Source of the DNA: Mycolicibacterium arenosum
GTDB lineage: Bacteria; Actinomycetota; Actinomycetes; Mycobacteriales; Mycobacteriaceae
Assembly (NCBI RefSeq): GCF_024320865.1
Contig: NZ_JANDBD010000017.1
Coordinates: forward strand, 62,001 to 126,000
DNA length: 64,000 nucleotides
Direction: 5' to 3'
The notes beneath the pieces are model-generated. The model did not search any database, was not told where the DNA came from, and saw only the letters and a program-made list of their open reading frames with translations. Positions 33,356 through 42,252 of the stretch are shown in pieces; position 1 is the stretch's first letter; each line of letters starts with the position of its first letter. Both the position numbers and the translations under genes were made by a program.

Positions 33356-35272
33356 ATGGCCTCTACGGCTGCTACGACGCGTCGGCTGGTTTTCGCTGTG
33401 CTGCTCGCCGTCGCATCGGTGGCAGGCGTCACCGCGGCGTGCATCGCCGCCGTTGGTCTGGCCGACGCGCTTGCGGTAACCGGGTTAAGTGATCCGGGTC
33501 CGATCACCACCTACGGGCTGTCCTTCTTCCGCGCCGCCGGCGAGATCGCCGCGATGGTGGCGATCGGACACTTCCTGTTCGCCGCCTTTCTCGTTCCCCC
33601 GCAAGCAGGTGGCGTGCTCGACGCCGACGGATACCGAGCGCTTCGGATCGGTGCTGTCGCGTGCGCGATGTGGGCGGTGTGCGCTGCGCTACTGGTGGGG
33701 TTGACGGTCTCCGATGTGTCCGGTGTGCCGTTGACCCAACTGACACCCCTCGACGTGTGGTCGGCCGCCGGACTCGTCGAAACCACAGCGGCGTGGCGCA
33801 CCACGTCGATCTTGGCTGCGGTCGTCGCCGGGACGGGTCTGGCCGTACTGCGGTGGTCGTGGACGCCTGGTCTGTTGATCGGCGGACTCGTCACACTGGT
33901 GCCGCTCGCCGTCACTGGACACTCCTCGTCGGGGGGTGCCCACGACATCGCGACCAACAGCCTGTTCATTCACCTGATTGCCGGGTCCTTGTGGGCGGGT
34001 GGGCTGTTAGCGCTACTCGGCCATGCGATTCGCGGCGGCCGCCACACCGACGTCGCAGCCCGGCGCTTCTCACGCCTGGCGCTGTGGTGCTTCGCCGCGA
34101 TGGCTGCCAGTGGAATCATCAACGCGGCGGTCCGGATCCAACCGACGGACGTCTGGAGCAGCACCTACGGACTCCTGATCGTGGGAAAGGCGGCGGCACT
34201 CACGGGCCTCGGCGTCATCGGCTGGCGCCAGCGACGGTCGTCGATCATCGCGCTACAGCGCGATCCGGCGTCGCGTCGGCCGCTCGTGTGGCTCGGGTTC
34301 ACCGAAGCCACCCTCTTCGGCCTTGCAGTCGGCGTCGCGGTGGGTCTCGGTCGCACTCCACCACCCCAGCCGACTGGAGAGCCCTCCCCGGCCGAACTTG
34401 CCCTCGGTTTCGACCTTGCCGAGCCGCCGACGATCACGTCGGTGTTCTTCGAATGGCGTGTCGACGTGATCTTCGGCGCGGCGGCCGTAGCCATGACGTG
34501 GATCTACCTGGCTGCGGTACTTCGGCTGAAACGTCGAGGTCGCCCGTGGTCGGCGCGACGCACGGCATGCTGGGTATTCGGTTGCCTGATAGTACTCTTC
34601 GCCACCTCGTCCGGGCTCGGCATGTACATGACGGCGATGTTCAGCATGCACGCCGTTGTTCAACTCCTTCTCACGATCGTGGCTCCGGCGTTACTCGTCC
34701 ACGGCGCGCCCGTCACGCTCGCGCTACAGACACTGCGTGCCGCCGGGTACGACGCTGCATCCGGTCCGCGAGAATGGCTGGAGAGCGCGTTGCACTCCCC
34801 GGTGATCCGCACCATCACCCAACCCTGGACGGCCCTAGGCGTATTCGCGGTCGGCGTCATCGGACTATCACTCCCGGCCGTCTTCGAGATCGCAATCAGC
34901 GACCACGCCGCACACATGGCCATGATCGGCTACTTCCTGTGCAGCGGAATACTGCTATTCGCTGGAGGAAGCGGTGGTGGCGAACCGGTGCCCACACCCC
35001 GTCGGGTCCAGATGCCGCTTGTCGCGTCGGCGCTCTACGCTCTCGTCGGGATTGTGGTGATGAACATGCAGAACGTTCTCGGTGACGCCTTCTACCGCTC
35101 TCTGAAACTCGACTGGCGTATGGATCTGCTCAGCGACCAGAGACTGGGAGGCCAGATCAATGCAGCCGGTGGTGTTCTGGCTGTTTTGACTGTCATCGCA
35201 ATCCTGCTCGTGCAGCGCTACCGGCCGTCCCGCAAGGCAGGGACGATACCGGCGCCGGGACTCGACTCGTGA
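33356..35272 (+). CDS. CopD-CtaG fusion membrane protein (Rv0102-like)
   Basis: The product, about 638 residues, joins a CopD copper-uptake domain (about residues 10-320, eight TM helices) to a CtaG oxidase-assembly domain (about 360-620, seven TM helices). The join lies near the acidic, Pro-rich EPSPAELALGFDLAEPPTI. Potential copper ligands include VTGHSSSGGAHDI and, in the CtaG part, YMTAMFSMHAVVQLLLT. The same fusion is known in mycobacteria. It would take copper from CopC and hand it to the oxidase. GTG 33344 is an alternative start. Its stop overlaps the next gene's GTG. Confidence 0.93.
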   Translation: MASTAATTRRLVFAVLLAVASVAGVTAACIAAVGLADALAVTGLSDPGPITTYGLSFFRAAGEIAAMVAIGHFLFAAFLVPPQAGGVLDADGYRALRIGAVACAMWAVCAALLVGLTVSDVSGVPLTQLTPLDVWSAAGLVETTAAWRTTSILAAVVAGTGLAVLRWSWTPGLLIGGLVTLVPLAVTGHSSSGGAHDIATNSLFIHLIAGSLWAGGLLALLGHAIRGGRHTDVAARRFSRLALWCFAAMAASGIINAAVRIQPTDVWSSTYGLLIVGKAAALTGLGVIGWRQRRSSIIALQRDPASRRPLVWLGFTEATLFGLAVGVAVGLGRTPPPQPTGEPSPAELALGFDLAEPPTITSVFFEWRVDVIFGAAAVAMTWIYLAAVLRLKRRGRPWSARRTACWVFGCLIVLFATSSGLGMYMTAMFSMHAVVQLLLTIVAPALLVHGAPVTLALQTLRAAGYDAASGPREWLESALHSPVIRTITQPWTALGVFAVGVIGLSLPAVFEIAISDHAAHMAMIGYFLCSGILLFAGGSGGGEPVPTPRRVQMPLVASALYALVGIVVMNMQNVLGDAFYRSLKLDWRMDLLSDQRLGGQINAAGGVLAVLTVIAILLVQRYRPSRKAGTIPAPGLDS

Positions 35273-35871
35273 TAAGGCGGTTAGCTGTCGCCATCGCGGC
35301 CTGCGTGGCACTGGCTATGGGGTTGAACGCCTGCAGTAGCACGGCGCCGCAGGATCGCCTTGTGCCGTCGACGCGTGGCGCCGGCATCCACAACGACGCG
35401 GATGTCGCGTTTCTTCAGCAGATGATCCCGCACCATGCCCAAGCCGTTGAGTTGTCCGATCTTCTCCTGACCAAGCCGGCAGCAGACCCACAGGTCGTCG
35501 CTCAAGCCGTGTCCATCAGAATCGCGCAAGCATCGGAGATCGACATGATGCGTGGTTGGTTGACGACCTGGGGTATCGACCTCGCGGCCATGCCGCAGAG
35601 TCACGCGCCGGGCTGCGGCATGGTCTCGTCCGCTGAACTCGCGGCCTTGAACGACGCCGAGGGCAACGCGGCCGACCGGTTGTATCTCGAGTTGATGATC
35701 ACTCACCACGAAGGGGCGATCGCGATGGCGCGGACCGAGGCCGACTCTGGACAGAGCAGTTACGCAATGGACTTCGCGCAGGGGATCATGTCATCTCAGC
35801 AACGCGAGATCGACGTGATGCGAACGATGTTGACACCCGACATCACCGTCAACACCTCCCCGTCGTGTTAG
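35269..35871 (+). CDS. DUF305 lipoprotein
   Basis: GTG at 35269 overlaps the CopD-CtaG stop (GTGA). The 200-residue product has a lipobox GLNAC (Cys near 22) and a DUF305 domain with intact metal-type motifs: FLQQMIPHHAQAVELS (about 50-65) and LMITHHEGAIAMA (about 145). The family has a ferritin-like helical bundle and is linked to copper or other metal handling outside the membrane. It is cotranscribed with ccdA and the CopD-CtaG fusion. Confidence 0.9.
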   Translation: MIRRLAVAIAACVALAMGLNACSSTAPQDRLVPSTRGAGIHNDADVAFLQQMIPHHAQAVELSDLLLTKPAADPQVVAQAVSIRIAQASEIDMMRGWLTTWGIDLAAMPQSHAPGCGMVSSAELAALNDAEGNAADRLYLELMITHHEGAIAMARTEADSGQSSYAMDFAQGIMSSQQREIDVMRTMLTPDITVNTSPSC

Positions 35872-35911
35872 CGCTGGCGGAGGCCGCCCCTGGGCTGGGG
35901 TGGACAGCCGG

Positions 35912-36577
35912 TTAAGACTGCTCATTCAAGGATTGCTGAACCGCCGCCGAAAACTCCTCAAAAGTCCTGAAATCCACTTCGTTCCCATCGAGGAAGAAGG
36001 TCGGCGTGCCTCGAACGCCGAGTGCCTTGCCATCGGCGACGTCCAGGTTGACACGGTCGAGCGTCGCCGGGTCGTTGTACGCGGCATCGAAGGCGGCCAC
36101 GTCGAGCCCGAGTTCGGTCGCGAACCCGCGGAACATCGAGTCAGCCGGCGTCCGCTGTTCGCCCCACTGGCTCTGGGTCTCGTACATCTTCTTGTACATG
36201 GGTTCGAACTTGTCCTGCTGGGCAGCCGACTCGACTGCACGCGCCGCACGCTCCGCGTTGAAATGAGACTGAATGGGGAAGTAGCGGATGACGAAGTTGA
36301 CCCGATCTCCGTACTCGGCTCGCAACTGCTCGACCATCGGGAATGCCGCCCGGCACGCCTCACATTCGAAGTCGAGGAACTCAACCACCGTGACATCGCT
36401 GTCCGGCACCGTCGTAAGGCGTCGGCTGTTGTCCCGGACCAGCTGACCCACTTCGCCACCCTCGGCCTGCGCAATGGCAGGGGAGTCCTTGTTCTGCACC
36501 GACAGATACACACCACCACCGATGATCAGGGCGATCACCGCGAATGCGGTCAGCAGAATCCTGGAGATAGGTGCCAT
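35912..36577 (-). CDS. DsbA-family thioredoxin, membrane-anchored
   Basis: GAAGGAA precedes the ATG at 36577. The 221-residue product has one N-terminal TM (about 5-28) and a DsbA-type thioredoxin domain (about 55-215) with redox site EFLDFECEACRAAF. The cis-Pro element is GVRGTPTFFLDG. Such proteins oxidise or isomerise disulfides outside the membrane; CcdA could reduce this one. A box lies about 105 bases upstream. A longer frame to 36631 has no better start. Confidence 0.9.
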   Translation of the reverse strand: MAPISRILLTAFAVIALIIGGGVYLSVQNKDSPAIAQAEGGEVGQLVRDNSRRLTTVPDSDVTVVEFLDFECEACRAAFPMVEQLRAEYGDRVNFVIRYFPIQSHFNAERAARAVESAAQQDKFEPMYKKMYETQSQWGEQRTPADSMFRGFATELGLDVAAFDAAYNDPATLDRVNLDVADGKALGVRGTPTFFLDGNEVDFRTFEEFSAAVQQSLNEQS

Positions 36578-36679
36578 CTGAAAATTCCTTCGTGAAATCA
36601 GCGAACGTCTGTTTGGCGCCGGAGCAGCCACTTACTGCAGCGGTGCCCCACGACGGTCTGTGGTTGCATCGCACAACCG

Positions 36680-36704
36680 ACTATATACGTAGAAAAACCG
36701 TAGG
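36680..36704. promoter_or_regulatory. BlaI-type box upstream of the DsbA-like gene
   Basis: ACTATATACGTAG followed by AAAAACCGTAGG. It lies 105 bases before the DsbA-like ATG, immediately after the stop of the HXXEE gene, so it probably starts a new leftward transcript. Confidence 0.55.
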
Positions 36705-37313
36705 TTAGGTGCGACCGGCGCCGCGTCGGACTGCTGACGCGTAGGAGGGTTGGCGAGCGAGACGCCACATTCCCCACCAGGCGACCGGAGCCAGTGCGAC
36801 GACGCTCCACATGCCCGGTACGTAGCCAACGCCCGCTGGATTGACCCATGGGAAGATCAGGAAGTGCGCCAACTCGGTGAGGCCCATCGAGGCGAAGAAC
36901 GTCCACGCCAGGTAGCGGCCAAACGGATGGCCGCACCGCATCAGGACGGGTCCGAGCAACCAGGCCCCCGCCGAGATGACGACGAGCAGGACCACCGGCA
37001 CGGAGGTCACTGCGGGAGTCGGGACGCCGGTCACCGTCGCCAGGAAGGCGAAGAACTCCATCTGCTTTTCCTCGACGCGGTGAATCACGAACAACGACAA
37101 CGCGATCCAGTACGGCACTCGGACGTCAGCCCAGCCACCGCCGCTCGGCCACACCAGCCACAGCAGCAAGCCGCCGATGAACCCGGCGGTGAAGATCAGC
37201 ATGGTCGCCAACCCGAGCGCCCAGTAGCCCACGCCCAGTGTCGCGGCCGAAAAGGCCACCGCGACGGCGATCGGCGCCGGCCGGGCGCGGTGTTTCGACT
37301 CAGTGGCAGCCAC
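36705..37313 (-). CDS. HXXEE-domain membrane protein
   Basis: From a GTG at 37313 the product is about 202 residues with five or six TM helices. It contains the family motif HRVEEK (SLFVIHRVEEKQMEFFAF, near residue 80) and a second conserved helix pair, GLTELAHFLIFPWVNP (near 150). HXXEE proteins have no firmly known function. The start follows the DUF3703 stop by about ten bases, so the two are probably cotranscribed with the metal ATPase upstream. Confidence 0.8.
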   Translation of the reverse strand: MAATESKHRARPAPIAVAVAFSAATLGVGYWALGLATMLIFTAGFIGGLLLWLVWPSGGGWADVRVPYWIALSLFVIHRVEEKQMEFFAFLATVTGVPTPAVTSVPVVLLVVISAGAWLLGPVLMRCGHPFGRYLAWTFFASMGLTELAHFLIFPWVNPAGVGYVPGMWSVVALAPVAWWGMWRLARQPSYASAVRRGAGRT

Positions 37314-37324
37314 CGCGATGTCCG

Positions 37325-37666
37325 TCAGCCGCCCATGAGCGGGGCGAGATCGTCGGGAATCGCCATCGGGGTCATGAGACCGGCGCCGACTCGACCGGTG
37401 TTGCCCGCCGGATAGCGTCCGGATATCGAGCCCGGCGCGGCGACGATCAAGCGAACGACCTGACCCAGAGCTTCGCGACGATCCCGTTGACGCAGCGCGA
37501 GAGACAGCATCGCCGCGTGGTTGCAGGTGTGCAGCCACGGGTCGGGCTGGGACACGATGTGCGCCCGCTCCAGATGCCGCCATCGCTGCTCGGCGGACGG
37601 TGCACTCTGCGCCGCGGCCATTTCGCGCCGGTAGATGTCGCGGGCCGCTGCACCGAGCCGGGTCAC
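37325..37666 (-). CDS. DUF3703 protein
   Basis: The 113-residue soluble product has the features of DUF3703: WRHLERAHIVSQPDPWLHTC, HAAMLSLALRQRDRREALGQ and a C-terminal GRYPAGNTGRVGAGLMTPM. The function is unknown; members tend to sit beside metal-resistance genes. GTG 37666 gives a compact domain; a frame open to 37771 is longer but lacks family sequence. It lies between a CtpG-like ATPase and the HXXEE gene in one direction. Confidence 0.8.
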   Translation of the reverse strand: MTRLGAAARDIYRREMAAAQSAPSAEQRWRHLERAHIVSQPDPWLHTCNHAAMLSLALRQRDRREALGQVVRLIVAAPGSISGRYPAGNTGRVGAGLMTPMAIPDDLAPLMGG

Positions 37667-37771
37667 GACGCCACCGGCCGAGGAGTTCGGAGACCGATCC
37701 AATAGTGCTGGGCTGCAGACGTTTCTACAGCCGACGACGATTCGCCCGACGTGACTATCGCGCGGTCGCAA

Positions 37772-39883
37772 CTAGTTCGGTAGATGCGTCGATTCATCGC
37801 GTGACTCCTCGGGTTGGACGGGTCGGCAGCATGTGCAGTCCTCGCCGCTGGTATCTCGCTGAGCTGACACCGCCGTTGTGAGCGACTCCGTTGGCGCGCA
37901 GCAGGTGTCGCTCAGTTGCGGGGAGGGCGGGAGTGTGACGTGGTGTACCGCGGGTGCAACGTTGTGCAGGGGTGCCCCGCCGGGCAGGGGCTGCGTGCGT
38001 GCGGCGCGGATGGCATTGAGGATCACGAACACTTCGGCCACCTCGTGGATGAGCACCACCGTGGCCAATCCGAGAACACCGAAGGCGGCAAGCGGAATCA
38101 GGATCGCGATGATCGCCAGCGATAACCCTATGTTCTGCACCATGATCCTACGAGCCCGACGGGCGTGGGTGAGGACCTGGGGGAGGTGACGCAGGTCCTC
38201 GCCCATCAGCGCGACGTCTGCGGTTTCGATGGCGACGTCGGTACCCATGGCGCCCATCGCGATGCCGATGTCGGCGGTCGCTAGGGCGGGTGCGTCGTTG
38301 ACCCCGTCGCCGACCATCGCGATCTTTCGACCGCCGGACAATTCGGGGAGTAGTCGCGCCTTATCCTCCGGCAGCAGGTCGGCGTGCACGGCGGTGATGC
38401 CGGCGGCTTCGGCCATTGCATTGGCCGTGCGGGCGTTGTCGCCGGTCAGCATTACGGGCTCGATGCCCAAGTTCCGAAGCTGCCGGATCACCTCGGGGGC
38501 TTCGGGCCGTAGTTCGTCACGGACCGCGATCGCAGCAATGACCGTTGCGTCGCGTTCGAGGAGAACCACTGTTGCCCCAGCGGATTGGAGGCGGGTGACG
38601 TCGTTGGCGAACTCCCCGGCGGTGATCCAGCCCGGCTTGCCCAGACGAATCGTGGACCCTTTGACGCGGCCGGTGATGCCGTGGCCGGCCTGAGCGGTCA
38701 CCTCGTCGGCCGCCACGACGTCGGAGCCCGCGGCGCTGATGACGGCTTGCGCGAGAGGGTGCTCGCTGCGGGATTCAACCGCGGATGCGATTTGCAGGGC
38801 TTCGGCTTCGGTGACGCCGACAGCGGTCACCGTCTCGACGACCTGCGGGCGGTTCCGAGTGAGTGTGCCGGTCTTGTCGAGGGCGATGACGCTGATGCGT
38901 CCGAGTTCTTCGATCGCCGCGCCGCCCTTGACAAGAGCGCCGTGGCGGCTGGCGGCACCGATTGCGGCCACGACGGTCAGGGGCACCGCGATCGCCAGCG
39001 CGCATGGTGAGGCCGCGACGAGCACCACCAGCGCGCGTTCGAGCCACAACACCGGATCGCCGAGGAGGGCGCCGATTCCGGCGACTGCTGCGGCGAGAAC
39101 CAAGATCGTCGGAACGAGGGGGCGGGCAATCCGATCGGCCAGGCGCTGGCCCTCGCCCCTGCGTTCCTGGGCCTGCTCCACGATGTGGACGATGCGCGCC
39201 AACGAGCTGTCGGCAGCGGCCGCGGTGACGGTGGCCTCGATGGCCCCGCCGCCGTTGATCGCTCCGGCGTGCACGACGGTGCCCGGTTCGGCTTCGATGG
39301 GAACCGATTCTCCGGTGATCGCCGACAGGTCGAGGCTCGTGCGACCTGAGGTGATGACCCCGTCGGTAGCGGAACGGTCTCCAGGCCGCAGAACCATGAC
39401 GTCGCCGATCACCAATTCATCGGCCGTCACGCCCGTTTCACGGCCGCCTCGGATGACGGTCACCGTAGGTGGCACCAGCGACAGCAGAGCGCGCAGACTC
39501 CGACGTGTGCGCGTCACCGCGTAGTGCTCGAGTCCTTCGGCGATCGAGAACAGGATTGCGAGCAGCGCGGCTTCGGCGACTTGTCCGAGAGCGACGGCGC
39601 CGATCGCGGCGATCGTCATCAACGTGCCCACTCCGAGGCGGCCGTGCCGAAGATTGCGAACCGCGCCCGGAGCGAACGTTGTGGCACCGGCGGCAACTGC
39701 TGCCAATTCGGCTGTCAGGCTGAGTGTTTGAAGGCCACTGCGGTCGAGTGTCCAACCGGCGAGGAGTAAGACCGCCGCCACGGCAGCCAATTGAAGCTCC
39801 CGAACACGCCACAACGTGTCTGGGCCAGACTCGACCTCCGCATCGGAGTCATCGCCCCCAGGGCCGCAGCACGCGTCAGACAT
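37772..39883 (-). CDS. P1B metal ATPase, CtpG/CadA-like
   Basis: ATG 39883 has GAGG nine bases upstream and overlaps the arsR stop; ATG 39910 is an alternative. The product, about 703 residues, begins with a Cys pair (MSDACCGPGG) and has TGES, the TM metal site ASPCALAIAVPL, DKTGTLT, GDGVNDAP, and TM8 IHEVAEVFVILNAIRA. The C-terminus carries two further Cys pairs (DTCCAP and CTCCRP). This matches mycobacterial CtpG-type pumps for Cd, Pb or Zn, expressed with an ArsR/SmtB sensor. The double-ended CC clusters would bind soft metals. Confidence 0.92.
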   Translation of the reverse strand: MSDACCGPGGDDSDAEVESGPDTLWRVRELQLAAVAAVLLLAGWTLDRSGLQTLSLTAELAAVAAGATTFAPGAVRNLRHGRLGVGTLMTIAAIGAVALGQVAEAALLAILFSIAEGLEHYAVTRTRRSLRALLSLVPPTVTVIRGGRETGVTADELVIGDVMVLRPGDRSATDGVITSGRTSLDLSAITGESVPIEAEPGTVVHAGAINGGGAIEATVTAAAADSSLARIVHIVEQAQERRGEGQRLADRIARPLVPTILVLAAAVAGIGALLGDPVLWLERALVVLVAASPCALAIAVPLTVVAAIGAASRHGALVKGGAAIEELGRISVIALDKTGTLTRNRPQVVETVTAVGVTEAEALQIASAVESRSEHPLAQAVISAAGSDVVAADEVTAQAGHGITGRVKGSTIRLGKPGWITAGEFANDVTRLQSAGATVVLLERDATVIAAIAVRDELRPEAPEVIRQLRNLGIEPVMLTGDNARTANAMAEAAGITAVHADLLPEDKARLLPELSGGRKIAMVGDGVNDAPALATADIGIAMGAMGTDVAIETADVALMGEDLRHLPQVLTHARRARRIMVQNIGLSLAIIAILIPLAAFGVLGLATVVLIHEVAEVFVILNAIRAARTQPLPGGAPLHNVAPAVHHVTLPPSPQLSDTCCAPTESLTTAVSAQRDTSGEDCTCCRPVQPEESRDESTHLPN

Positions 39884-40259
39884 GGCGAACCTCGGAGGCT
39901 CGGCGGCCATCGTGACCGAACACGGCCTCGGTTAGGGCTTTGCCGCGATCGGTGAGTTGATACATCACCATTCGGGCTTGGCGGCGGGACGTCACCAGGC
40001 CGGCGATCTTGAGTTGGCGCAGGTGATGCGACACCAGGTTCTGGGATTGACCGACCACCCAGGCCATGTCGCACACACAGAGTTCGTCGCCTTCGAGGAG
40101 TGCCGAGGCGATGGTCAGCCGGTTGGGATCACTTAGGGCCCTGGCTGCGGCCGCTAACGGTTCGGCCTCCGGCAGGGACGGCAGCACGGCGCGAATCCGC
40201 TCGGCGTGCGGCAAGTCCAGACACAACAGTTCGCAATGATCGATCGGCGGTTCGGCCAT
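39876..40259 (-). CDS. ArsR/SmtB-family metal sensor (CadC-like)
   Basis: The 127-residue winged-helix repressor has an N-terminal Cys pair (DHCELLCLDL) and the ELCVCDMA motif at the start of the recognition region, then SQNLVSHHLRQLKIAGLV. The spacing of N-terminal Cys and CVC resembles the alpha3N site of CadC-type sensors for Cd, Pb and Zn. It overlaps the ATPase gene by eight bases. The palindrome at 40271-40280 in its promoter is the natural operator. Confidence 0.92.
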   Translation of the reverse strand: MAEPPIDHCELLCLDLPHAERIRAVLPSLPEAEPLAAAARALSDPNRLTIASALLEGDELCVCDMAWVVGQSQNLVSHHLRQLKIAGLVTSRRQARMVMYQLTDRGKALTEAVFGHDGRRASEVRHV

Positions 40260-40262
40260 CCG

Positions 40263-40292
40263 TAGATACTAACGTACGTTGATATGTCGTAG
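40263..40292. promoter_or_regulatory. Palindrome in the arsR promoter, resembling both box types
   Basis: The perfect core AACGTACGTT (40271-40280) is flanked by ATACT and GATAT, then GTCGTAG. It lies 4-33 bases upstream of the arsR ATG. It could be the ArsR operator, a member of the TACGTA box family, or both. Confidence 0.6.
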
Positions 40293-40307
40293 TCAAGCTT
40301 GGTACAT

Positions 40308-40324
40308 GGATCTACGTAAACGAG
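40308..40324. promoter_or_regulatory. BlaI-type half-site upstream of the beta-lactamase-like gene
   Basis: GGATCTACGTAAACG holds a single CTACGTA half-site about 75 bases before the GTG at 40395. It is weaker than the other copies, but a beta-lactamase-like gene is a classical BlaI target. Confidence 0.45.
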
Positions 40325-40394
40325 CAGTAGGAAACTGATTTTCGACCGGCGTGCCTTCGATCATGGTGCCGGCGGGGCTGACAGGCTGGGCCAC

Positions 40395-41186
40395 GTGAAG
40401 GCGCTAGCCACCGGACTCCTCGCGTTGACGGTGCTGATATTCATCCCGCTGCCCGTCGCCAACGCCGACATGGCGCAGCGCATCGCGCAGGCGGACGCTT
40501 ATCTCGCGTCCCGTCCCGGAACGACCGGCTACGTGATTCGTGACCGGACCACCGGACTGGCTCACCGCAACGAGGCGGCGGGAACCATGATGTGGACCGC
40601 GTCGACCATCAAACTCGCAATCGTGGTCGACCTGCTGACACGTGGGCGCGCTGGTCAGATCAGTCTGATTCAGGCCGACAATCAACTGATGGCCGACATG
40701 ATGCACTCCTCGGACAACGAGGCCGCAGATACGTTATGGGAACGCTACGGCGGACCCGACAACATGGCATTCAACCGCAACTTCCCTATCTACGGTTTGA
40801 CCAGTCTGAAGGCGCAGCAAGGGTTCAGCCCCACGTACCCCTACTGGGGATTTCAGAAAGCCACGAGCGATGACCTCGATCGCTTGATGAACTACACCCT
40901 GACGAAGCTGCCGCCGGCCCAGACCGCGGCCATCGTGTCGGAGATGCAGCACCTCGACCCCAACCAGCAATGGGGAGTGTGGGGAGCGGGCGCGGCCATG
41001 ACACCCGGCAACAAGAACGGATGGTCACAGGAACAAGGCGGGTGGGTGGTCAACAGCGTCGGTTTCGCCGGTCCTCAACAGCGCTTCACCCTGGCGATCA
41101 TGAACTCGCTCAACGAGGAGGGCGGTTACGACGATGGCGTGGAGACCACCACACGTCTCGCTCAGATACTGCTGTCGCCCGATTAG
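40395..41186 (+). CDS. Class A beta-lactamase-like serine hydrolase, secreted
   Basis: The 263-residue product has a signal peptide to about residue 24 (ending ANA) and a beta-lactamase/transpeptidase-like fold. The SxxK motif is in WTASTIKLAIVVD (Ser near 69), the SDN motif is in MMHSSDNEAAD (near 105), and a KNG replaces the usual KTG (PGNKNGWSQ, near 217). It is shorter than BlaC (about 300). It could be a true beta-lactamase, a D,D-peptidase-like enzyme or an inactive relative; the missing Thr in the third motif argues for caution. The half-site upstream links it to the regulon. Confidence 0.82.
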   Translation: MKALATGLLALTVLIFIPLPVANADMAQRIAQADAYLASRPGTTGYVIRDRTTGLAHRNEAAGTMMWTASTIKLAIVVDLLTRGRAGQISLIQADNQLMADMMHSSDNEAADTLWERYGGPDNMAFNRNFPIYGLTSLKAQQGFSPTYPYWGFQKATSDDLDRLMNYTLTKLPPAQTAAIVSEMQHLDPNQQWGVWGAGAAMTPGNKNGWSQEQGGWVVNSVGFAGPQQRFTLAIMNSLNEEGGYDDGVETTTRLAQILLSPD

Positions 41187-41235
41187 CGGGTGGCGTCACC
41201 AGGCCCTCGAAACCTGTGCCGGCGTCGACGTAATC

Positions 41236-41476
41236 GTTTGACCCCCTGCTGTAAAGCAGATGATCCTGCTCCATTCCTTCTCGTGAGATCATGTGCGGCA
41301 CAAAGCGTCTCAGGCAAAGGGTGCGCACAGTTTGGGCGGGCGGCGCGCACCGCATAGCGCTGGAACCCTACCGGCATTGTCGTCAGCGTGCCCTTGTGCG
41401 CCGTTAGCCGCTGACGATCCGTCTTTACCGATTCTTCATCCGACGTCTCGCAGACCCATAAGCGGCGGGGTCAAAC
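41236..41476. repeat. 10-base inverted repeat pair framing a gene-free stretch
   Basis: GTTTGACCCC (41236-41245) and GGGGTCAAAC (41467-41476) are exact inverted copies about 220 bases apart. The sequence between shows no gene. They could be ends of a degraded small element or chance. No target duplication was found by eye. The whole interval 41187-41561 holds no other recognised feature. Confidence 0.35.
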
Positions 41477-41561
41477 TGGTGTGGTGATCGCCAGTCGATC
41501 TGGCGGCTTGAGCGCCGATGCGCGCATCCACTTGAGCGATACGGGATTACGAAGGACGCGT

Positions 41562-42218
41562 ATGACGGGCGTTAAGAAGGTCGGGTTGCTGGCTGTCATC
41601 GCCGTGGCAGGCACGTTGGCGGTGGGCGCTTGTAGTGATACCACGGCTAGCCATGACATGTCGTCGATGAGCAGCTCGCCTACATCACCTGCGGCGGGCT
41701 CCTCGACGTCGGCCGTCCAGCCAGCGCAGGCCCACAACGACGCGGACGTCGCGTTCACGCAGGGCATGATTCCGCACCATCAGCAGGCCGTCGAGATGAG
41801 CGACGTGCTGCTGGGCAAGCAGGGCATCGACCCCGAGGTGGTCGCCCTGGCGAACCAGATCAAGGCGGCTCAGGGTCCGGAGATTGCGAAAATGCAGGGC
41901 TGGCTTATCGATTGGAAGGTATCACCGACCAATGCCGAAGGGCCGGCGATGTCCGAGATGCCAGGTCACGACATGAGCGGTAGCGGTGGCGGCATGATGT
42001 CCGAGGAGGACATGGCGGCACTGCAGAACGCTGAGGGCGGCGCCGCGAGCAAGCTTTTTCTGGAACAGATGATCGAGCACCACAAGGGAGCCATCGCGAT
42101 GGCCCAGACTGAGGTCGCCGACGGCCAGTTCCCAGCTGCAACGGAGATGGCGCGCTCCATCGTCAGGTCTCAACAGCAGGAGATCGACACCATGCAGGCG
42201 ATGGTGGCCGCCAAGTGA
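41562..42218 (+). CDS. DUF305 lipoprotein
   Basis: GAAGGA (41551-41556) precedes the ATG. The 218-residue product has a lipobox VGAC (Cys near 24), a Met/Ser/His linker (SHDMSSMSSS) that could itself bind copper, and a DUF305 domain with both motifs: FTQGMIPHHQQAVEMS and FLEQMIEHHKGAIAMA. A second Met/His insert (MSEMPGHDMSGSGGGMMSEE) lies between. Such Met-rich stretches are typical of copper-binding envelope proteins. It is the most metal-equipped of the three DUF305 proteins here. Confidence 0.92.
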   Translation: MTGVKKVGLLAVIAVAGTLAVGACSDTTASHDMSSMSSSPTSPAAGSSTSAVQPAQAHNDADVAFTQGMIPHHQQAVEMSDVLLGKQGIDPEVVALANQIKAAQGPEIAKMQGWLIDWKVSPTNAEGPAMSEMPGHDMSGSGGGMMSEEDMAALQNAEGGAASKLFLEQMIEHHKGAIAMAQTEVADGQFPAATEMARSIVRSQQQEIDTMQAMVAAK

Positions 42219-42252
42219 TGCGGCCTTAATGGGCGCGGTGGTTTCGTGCGAT

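Noticed and set aside
41236..41476. An insertion-sequence reading of the 10-base inverted repeats
   Set aside because: No transposase, no target duplication, and the match stops at ten bases; kept only as a weak repeat.
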